Origin: Chalara sp. BL73
Lineage: Eukaryota; Ascomycota; Leotiomycetes; Helotiales
Direction of reading: 5' to 3'
DNA length: 64,000 nucleotides
NCBI GenBank assembly: GCA_918026815.1
Contig: CAKJVC010000010.1
Coordinates: forward strand, 2,296,501-2,360,500
The notes beneath the pieces are model-generated. The model was not told the DNA's origin. It made no database searches and saw nothing but the letters and a program-made list of their open reading frames with translations. Within the stretch, counting starts at the first letter, position 1, and every line of letters begins with the position of its first letter. Shown here piece after piece: positions 57,216-64,000 of this stretch. A program made the position numbers and the translations under genes.

Positions 57216-57623
57216 CTACGGCTATGGGATCACGTGCAAGTTGTAATCTCAGATCAAAGATGTCTTGGCTTTCTATTATGTAAGCCGATTCCTGACATCC
57301 CGCTCTCCACGAGCCCCTCTTTCTTCCTAACTTTAGACTCTCGTATTATACTACCGTTGCCCACTGTATCTGTAGATCCACAGCGCGCGCCGTGACAATC
57401 TCTACGCAACCGACTTTTCTGGAATTGCTAAACGGAAACAACCACGTTTCCGCGGTAACTTTCAAAAATTAGAGCCCTTCTTCCTGTTATCGTGCAATAT
57501 TTTGTCTATTTCTTAATCAATAATTAGCCCCAGCAGACAGTTCTAGTCTACTAATATAAGGTCAGAGCTCCAAGCCCTTCTATTATTCGACCTCTGAATT
57601 TTCGCTTATTGTCTAGCATCGAA
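57216..57623. other. Upstream region of the hexapeptide-repeat gene
   Basis: Contains GACAGAATCC-like remains of the short element on its left and pyrimidine-rich DNA near 57580. No gene was seen. Confidence 0.35.
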
Positions 57624-59006
57624 ATGTCTGCCAACCAACCCTCCACGCTATCTCCCCGGCCAGATCGCTCACCGAGGCCGCAACGGAAGGACGTAAACGA
57701 ACCTACGGATCGGCTCCAGATTAATCAGTGTTGTATCTACGAGCGCCGAGTACCAGGGAAAGGTTATATTACCGCTCATATTGAGCGACTCCAACGAGGA
57801 ATTTTTAGTCACAAGCAGCTCGATGTAATAGAATATGCCGCAGCTGCACCAGTGGGACAAGATGCGCCAGTCGGACAAGATGCGCCAGTGGGACAAGATG
57901 TGCCAGTAGAACAAAATGTGCCAGCCGGACAAAATGTGCCAGCCGGACGAGATGCGCCAGTCGGACAAGATGTGCCAGCCGGACAAATTGTGCCAGCCGG
58001 ACAAGATGTGGCAGCGGGGCAAGATGCGCCAGCGGGACAAAAGGTGCCAGCCGGACAAAATGTGCCAGCCGGACAAGATGTGCCAGCCGGACAAAATGCG
58101 CCAGCCAGGAGAGAATTCAGCATAGTACACCGGGTTGAGAGCGTCACCTTTGTAGCTATCAGCTTTGTATTCCATGCCGAAAACTCCCTATCGCACCGGT
58201 TTAAATCGGCAATAATTGAAATTACTGTTGAAGAAGAACAGGAATCAGATTACCCTCCCAAGTTTCTTAAATTTGCTCCTCACCTGATATACGGATCAAT
58301 CTCCCCAGAAACTTTGAAATGGACGTTTAACCTGACAGGATCTTTAGGGGTAGCCCATGGCCCTGCCAACGCGTCGTTCAGTCCTTCAAAGAGCGTCGAA
58401 AAGAATGCTACACTTCATAGGATGATGAAAATACAAGGGTCAACTCGAAGACGAGACCTTTCAAAGATCTCAGGGACGTCCACTGGTAGTAGAACAGACT
58501 ACGAAGACGCGAAGCTCGTTTGGTCACTAGAGGAAAACCCTCTTCAAAAGTCCGGCTTGCCAAGAGAGTTCACATTTGTGTTTCTTGCTCGGTGCTCATC
58601 CGAAGACGTTAGATTCAACTTCAATGTGAAACCCGTTATGAGCTCTTTTCTTGGCATATATACGCTATTGCAAAAATGGCACCCGAAATACAAGGGCTAT
58701 TCCCGACTTGAGCACTTAAACTACCAAGGTGCAAGAATAGGTCAGGGCTTCGTGACAGAAGATACAGCAGAAGAGGCCACACAATCCTCCAGGCCATCCC
58801 CGGGTCACGAGTTTGACGTTGGATATAACTTCGCAGAACTGAAAGATTTTGAGGAAATGGTCGAAATGCCTGGGACAACCTTCTCCATTAAAGTAAGTAA
58901 TCCTCTCCTTACTAGTTACTAAAATATAAAGAATCTTACAAAATAGGATCAACCTCCTTTAGCTCAGGCTAGCGGCGCAGCCGATTTAGAACCTGCGAAC
59001 ACATGA
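57624..59006 (+). CDS. Hypothetical protein with an internal hexapeptide-repeat tract
   Basis: Exons 57624-58892 and 58947-59006, with a 54-bp intron (GTAAGT...AATAG); 442 aa. The ATG at 57624 (GAAATGTCTGCC) is the first in frame. The N-terminus is Pro/Arg-rich, then GKGYITAHIERLQRGIFSHK, then fifteen copies of APVGQD-like hexapeptides (residues 75-164). The remainder (RVESVTFVAISFVFHA, RFKSAIIEITVEEE, PKFLKFAPHLIYGSISPETL, WSLEENPLQKSGLPREFTFVFLARC) alternates hydrophobic strands like a beta-sandwich. Similar fungal proteins exist in which a 'RF..A.I.I.F' and 'P.....aP......' pattern recurs, but I know no function. There is no signal peptide or membrane segment. Confidence 0.72.
57846..58115 (+). 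repeat. Coding minisatellite, fifteen 18-bp units (APVGQD-type)
   Basis: The tract encodes six-residue units such as APVGQD, VPAGQN, VPAGQD, VAAGQD and APAGQK, ending in APARRE. Variation is at positions 1 (A/V), 3 (V/A), 4 (G/E/R) and 6 (D/N/I/K/E). The length is a whole number of codons, so copy-number changes would keep the frame. Confidence 0.93.
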
Positions 59007-59827
59007 CAACTATGACCTAAGGGTCGATGGAAAGGCTTGATTGATTGATGTATCCATGCTGCAAAGACCTTCATGGCAAGCAAGAGGTCAATGGTAGTGA
59101 TGGGTAATTTTGATGCTGCCAGTTTTCTTGAATTCATGAAATGGGACAGTGGTTCGGCGCTGGAGCAGTATAGGAGGCGCAGCTGTTGGATTTTTAGATA
59201 ATATCTGCTGAAATGAGTCAGCAGTTACTTGAGGACTTACCGCTACCGAATCTCATACAGTCTATCGTTATGAATGGGCCCGAGTCAGTCCGGCTGCTAG
59301 CAATTTCTTTCACTCTAAGGCCTTTGACCATTGGAGAAATCCTAGGTCTCTCCTAAAAGCCATATCTGTATCTTTTACGTAGTCTAACTACCCTGATGCA
59401 TCTACTACACATGCCCTCATATGCTCTTTTATCAGAGACGAGACGGTTCGGTATGCGTAAACCATTATGCTAGGTGACGTATCTCTTACGTCTCGTTGAA
59501 AGATCAAGGGAGAGGTCTCAAGGCTTGCTTCCCTTTTTGTTTCTACTTGATATTTTTGGACCGTAGATATATCAGAATTGTGCTAAGGCTCTAAGATCTT
59601 CTTCAACTCGCCTAGGTGGCCAATATGCAGGGTCAAGTCATGGAGGCCATCCTTTCCAACGTCCTGTACTTGTAAAGCATCTAGCAGATTGTGTGCCGCT
59701 TACTGGAACAATGCAAAACTTCCTTCAGTCATTATTAGTGTAGGCTTGAGTAAATAATACCAGTGTGAGCACTAGTATTATCATGATATATTGACCCCTA
59801 AAATCGGATACTATACCCCACGCAATA
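59007..59827. other. Intergenic, no gene seen
   Basis: No open frame with an ATG and motif. It lies between the hexapeptide-repeat gene and a short interspersed element. Confidence 0.4.
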
Positions 59828-59998
59828 TATCACGGTTACCACGCGATCGCTCGGATATGCTTTCATATTCAGGACTAGTGTTCCCTACACTTGACTTAGT
59901 TGACAAATCTCTCACTGGACCTTCTCTCCTTAGTTTAGAATCCTCGTAATAGAACTTCGCTATTGGCTTTAATAGCGCCGGGATTTGGATTCGTGACA
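59828..59998 (+). repeat. Short interspersed element, TGTCA...TGACA family (copy 5)
   Basis: Starts TATCACGGTTACCACG and ends GGATTTGGATTCGTGACA. It matches the reverse complement of 56976-57153 over nearly its whole length, with the first G of TGTCAC changed to A. Confidence 0.75.
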
Positions 59999-60232
59999 CT
60001 TAGCCTGAATATAACAGCAACGCTAACTTTATTTCAACACACTGATTCAAATTAAATCAGTGTCCGTTATACATAGAGGTTAGGTTAAACTTTGGTCTTT
60101 CAGGGGGTAACCCAGTCGAACTAAAACCTTCCGAAAGACAACAAGTTTTTATTTATCGGCCCACCAGGAATTTGCTACTGTTTTGTTTTCAATTGATATT
60201 CTGAACGCTAACATCTACACCGCTCTTTGTTT

Positions 60233-61192
60233 TCAGTTACTTATCTCTGACAACACGCCGCAGCTTTCGCGAAACACTGCACATAAAGGCTTCTCAATAA
60301 CGGTACAACGGCAATTAGACATCTTTCTCTCGCACTCTGCTAAGGCCTTTTGGAATTTTAGCGTATTTCCGTTCAAGCTGTAGGTCTCTTTTATTTCGTC
60401 ATTCCAGGATGACCAGGCACCCCAAATCAGCCTGCAGCAAGTATGTTGCAATCTCATTTTCTCAAATACCAAAATTCGTAACAGCTGGCTCTGTTGTCGC
60501 GGGTCGTCATCGGGTCTGTATATTAATTTGTTTCGCCACATCCCGACGGCACGCAACAGTAGTCTGTAATTAGGCTGTATATCTCTACTAGATCGCCAGT
60601 CTTATAGATCATCCCAAGAGTGTTTCAAAACAGTTGTCAGAGGAGTGCACCCATCCACAGTGCAAAGACAAGCACATGAGTCTCTACCGGAGCCCTCGTC
60701 ATTTATGAGCTGCTTGAGGTGTTCTGGGTTATCTGGAATTTTAACGTCGCCCATGAAGTACCCTCCTAGTCTTAGGTCAGACACCGTGCATGAGAATAAG
60801 TGAAGGCCAGATACCAAGGTGTCCCGATGTCTAGAATAAGGTGATGCGCCTTTGTTAATGAACCACGCTACCATTTCGAAGTTTGCGTCTAACCAGCTCT
60901 GCAGAATTGGCGTCAAGCCATTGAAGCAGGAAGCTTCATTTGTGAAACGAAATCCACCTTGCCAAAGTTTATCTGCGAGTGGCGTGGTGAGTCTCATTCT
61001 TGCGCGGGCGTCTGACGTATCATACACGCGCTCACCATCCCGGTCGAGCTCTAGCGGCGCCGGTATTCGGTAACCATGCGTAATGAATGCTTGCTCGATC
61101 TTAGGTGCTAGACACTCATCAAGAATCTCATCATGGACCTCTATTCTCACGGCCGAATCTTCCGGTAACACCTTGCACCCCCTTGGCACCAA
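60233..61192 (-). pseudogene. Ankyrin-type fungal protein, interrupted by a TAA
   Basis: One minus-strand frame runs from at least 61192 to 60233 with a single TAA at 60604-60602. Before it: DGERVYDTSDARARMRLT, ADKLWQGGFRF, GLTPILQSWLDANFEMVAWFINKGASPY (ankyrin-like) and CLCTVDGCTPLTTVLKHSW. After it: MWRNKLIYRPDDDP, LLRILVFEKMRLQHTCCRLIWG, and a C-terminal tail. The 'C.C...GC.PL' and 'L.FE...L.HTCC' blocks occur together in fungal ankyrin proteins of the HeLo-like/STAND neighbourhood type. The TAA may stem from a CAA (C-to-T). No N-terminus or ATG is found upstream, where the opposite-strand gene begins 170 bp away. Confidence 0.75.
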
Positions 61193-61358
61193 CGGAAAAG
61201 CTTTTTTACTCGATCATTATGAGGGACTCCACCAGTATAGCGATGCGATCATGTCCTATCTATCATCATAAAACAAACACCAACAGATGTTATTCTTGTT
61301 CTCCGTAACAGCCGCCTGGATGATTCATTGAACTAAGCTACCTCTATTTGTGCGCGAT

Positions 61359-63714
61359 ATGGATATACTGGCCATTTCAGCTGCAGTTGTTCAGTTCGTG
61401 AATATTGGTCTGCGCTTGTCTATCAAGCTGGGAGGCATATACTCGGACATTCAAGATGTTCCTGAGAAGCTTCACCGATTGAAACTTGACATTGACCAAC
61501 AAGTCGCCATAGCAAGATTTATCCAATCGAGTCACGCCACTTTCTGGAGCCAGCAGCCCACAGGTACGCCTGAAGAACCACGAATCGACGACACCGTCAC
61601 GGATTATTTGAGGACCATGGAACAGCTGCTCAATCTTCTACAATCTATCATCAATGGTGACAGCACCGGACGTGCTCGTCGAAGCTGGAATGCAATACAA
61701 GCTCTCTATAAACGAAAGGATGTCCTGGCGCTTTGCGATATCCTTGAGGTGAAAAGAGCACAATAAATATGTGGCTATCTTGCGCCCAAGTGTATGTCTC
61801 CATTTGACCGCAGAAATCACACTTTCTTCAATCCATTGTACTAAAGTTTTCAGCAAACTGACACTTGAACTGAAATCTGTGGTGACCGGGTTGAAATCTG
61901 ATACTGATAGAACACTTGACACTGTGACGAAGATCGCAGCGAGTTCATTAAAAGCAGAACAAGGGCTTAGCGAGATCCCTTCCATGGTAGATCTAGTAGC
62001 AAATGCTAGTTCTGCTGTAGCTCGATTTGAGGGTAGGAACGCTTCCAATCACGATCAGGTCCTGAGTGCTGTAGAGCGTACGAGCATGCATGTGCGAGCG
62101 CTTGCGGAAAAATGGGAAGATCTGGCACCCACGGTATGACATTAAGCCGAGACTTTCAATTGCCATTAACTGAACTAATGATGTTTCTCAAAGTTTTACC
62201 AGTTTCGACACATAGTCGAGACTAACCCTCGCCTAGCACACTCCGTCTACCAAGCTAGTTTAGCGTGCATAGATGACTCGACAGTCGATACGCTGGATGA
62301 CATGGTCACCACCTTGTTAAAGAAACACAAGAATCGCAGTACAGTCACGAATGAGGAAAATTCAAGTACTAGGGGCCTAAACTCATTTCCGAGTACTTTA
62401 TGTACATGTAGGACGATCCACCAGACAGTAAATACTGAGCTACTGCCTTTTCTGTACTTCAAAAGGATATTCCGTCGTAACCATTACCGTCAATGTCCGA
62501 AATCGAAGAACTCGGAGACGAACCTTGAGGTCCTCATAAGGATTGTTCCGCCAAAATGGCTCCTGAGTCACGCGGTCAACCTAGGCTTCTCTTTAAAACT
62601 CTGGGCCTCTAATGTAGGCTGGAGCATCTCACCGCTCGTTTTTGGCACTAGCAGAATAGTAGACTCATCTGAGTCACCAGCGTTCCGAGCAATTCAACAT
62701 ACGGCTGACAGTCAGCTCAGAGGAGGCAGCATGCATCCAGCGGCCCACCATATTCGAGCTCTAGAAAAGGTACTCAGAGAGTTGTTTCAGAGCCACCGCG
62801 CTTCGGCCTTTGATGAGAGTAAAGGAGGAAATACTTTGCTTTATGTAAATACGTACCTTGGATAGGTTTTTTGGATCTATCTGACTGCTTTACAGGAACT
62901 GCTCCGCCTCTATTGGTTAGTTGAAGATGAAACAGCTATTACGGACTGCTTGTCTCTTCTTCGGTTTGTTCTGGACAGTGGAGCAAATCCTAATGTACAT
63001 CGAGTAGAGAATGAGGGAGAATCATGACCACTGAACAGTATCAGAATTGGTGGTACCGCGCTCGATATGTTTGGATGTTGTTTTAAGCTGCCAATAACTC
63101 ACTACCCTATGCGGCGTAACATGCAAGAGCTATACTCTGGTTCTTATACACTGCTTCTTGACAATAATGCGCTGTTCTCGCGGCCACAGCAAGGCTGGGG
63201 GAAAAGACTTTTGGACTGGGACATAACATTCTCGCAATTCGAAGGAGAGATTGAATATTTCAAGTTCTTCCCGGAGCAGTTCGAAGGTATTTACTATATT
63301 TCTTTATGATTGTGGGAACTAACTCACTGACGCTCTCTCAGTTTGCAACATAAGTGAGCTCTCCATCGCCATTATCCAGCAATCTGAGGCTGGTTTTAAG
63401 CGAGCCTTAACAACGTGCAACATACATGAAGCATCTCCTGCGAATGGTCTCACCGCTTTACATTTCGCCATCTACTGGCCTGAAGCTTAAGAGTGTTGAT
63501 TGCAGCTGAAATGAATATTAATTGTGCTGACCACAACGGTCGTCGCCCGATACATCTAGCCGTAGCATGCCGTCAACCTGAGGCTGTCAAATTGCTACTT
63601 GAAGCAGACTGCTCGATTGCTACTCCAGACTATTCGAACAGTCTTCTCCAGGTGGCCTTGGGAAATGGCAGAGATTATGACGCAGCATATCTCAGACTGC
63701 GCCTCCAGCCTTGA
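61359..63714 (+). pseudogene. HeLo-like/ankyrin gene with several lesions
   Basis: The start MDILAISAAVVQFVNIGLRL and DVPEKLHRLKLDIDQQVAI give the N-terminal helical domain of fungal STAND proteins. The frame breaks near 61760 (KRAQ-stop, one base shifted to KYVAILRPSVC). It then continues to 62133, splices (60 bp, to 62194) into FYQFRHIVETNPRLAHSVYQ, runs to GGNTLLY and splices (~51 bp, to 62896) into ELLRLYWLVEDETAITDCLS, LRFVLDSGANPNVHRVENEG. A TGA at 63025-63027 interrupts; the same frame goes on with PLNSIRIGGTALDMFGCC to EYFKFFPEQFE, another splice gives VCNISELSIAI...NGLTALHFAIYWPEA, and a frameshift near 63487 leads to VLIAAEMNINCADHNGRRPIHLAVACRQPEAVKLLL (ankyrin) and the end. Two frameshifts and one nonsense codon make it a pseudogene. 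Confidence 0.78.
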
Positions 63715-64000
63715 CGGGTTGGTTACTACCTGACTGCGGTGCATTGTACAGAACGCTTGGTAGGACATGCATGGGAGTCCTAGGCCATTTTAATTACCTC
63801 AGCCACAGCTCATGGCTACTTAATGATAGCTCGGGTTGTATCGCTAAGAGCTCAGTTTCGAAAGCGGAAGTGGGATTTGGTGAGGCTAGTTTGTTAGGCA
63901 CACTATATTGCAAGTGTGGAGTAGAATATCAAAGTGCTTTTACGTATTTGCAACAAGAAAACAACCTTACCAAGTTTAACCAAAAAAATTCACTGTTTCC
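63715..64000. other. Right edge, no gene seen
   Basis: No open frame with recognisable motif. The ankyrin pseudogene may extend further right beyond the window. Confidence 0.4.

Noticed and set aside
57669..58175. Antisense frames rich in Trp/His/Cys repeats
   Set aside because: Produced by the 18-bp coding minisatellite read backwards; the sense gene has a good ATG, intron and non-repeat domain.

Overview
The window looks like chromosomal DNA of a filamentous ascomycete (Pezizomycotina). Genes have short introns (about 48-115 bp) with GT/GC...AG borders and CTAAC/CTGAC-like branch points. The protein families are typical of fungal 'NLR-like' and heterokaryon-incompatibility repertoires, and the gaps are filled with fungal transposon debris. 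I cannot fix the genus from the sequence. There are no bacterial operons, CRISPR arrays, or rRNA/tRNA genes that I can support.

Layout. The left edge holds the last codons of a WD40-repeat protein, then a broken DUF7587-like gene (2.6-3.8 kb). At 4.8-9.0 kb is an apparently intact three-exon receptor: nucleoside-phosphorylase-like domain, NACHT ATPase, and 12.8 nearly identical ankyrin repeats. Next come a decayed pogo-type transposase, an NB-ARC fragment, a two-exon HET-domain gene (minus strand, 11.8-14.0 kb), and a Tc1/mariner element with ~140-bp inverted repeats and two Trp-to-stop changes (15.1-16.5 kb). A shattered NACHT gene interrupted by a solo LTR lies at 19.0-21.2 kb. A secreted protein gene (22.8-24.1 kb) and a HeLo-like/ankyrin gene whose last codons come from an LTR (25.2-27.2 kb) follow. 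The middle contains a Clr5-TPR gene with eight near-identical 42-residue repeats and a decayed tail (29.7-33.9 kb), a HeLo-like/NACHT gene with a C-terminal frameshift (36.3-39.5 kb, minus), a small frameshifted gene (40.7-41.6 kb, minus), and a DUF7708-type protein with a degenerate P-loop (41.8-44.0 kb, minus). A 300-bp MITE precedes an eight-exon AAA ATPase with DUF7025-like N-terminus (45.1-48.5 kb), which needs a 7-nt exon and two GC-AG introns. The right part is sparse: an alpha/beta-hydrolase (52.4-53.3 kb), a protein with fifteen hexapeptide repeats (57.6-59.0 kb), and two head-to-head decayed ankyrin-type genes (60.2-63.7 kb).

How it fits together. At least nine loci belong to the STAND/NLR, HET or HeLo-like classes. 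Two intact ones carry recently homogenised repeat arrays, the hallmark of fast-evolving non-self recognition genes. Many neighbours are dead, and several stops are C-to-T type changes in CpA context, as expected from repeat-induced point mutation. I read the window as an accessory, birth-and-death 'NLR island' in a repeat-rich compartment. That is inference; no function was tested. All exon-intron structures were derived by eye from reading frames, splice signals and family resemblance.
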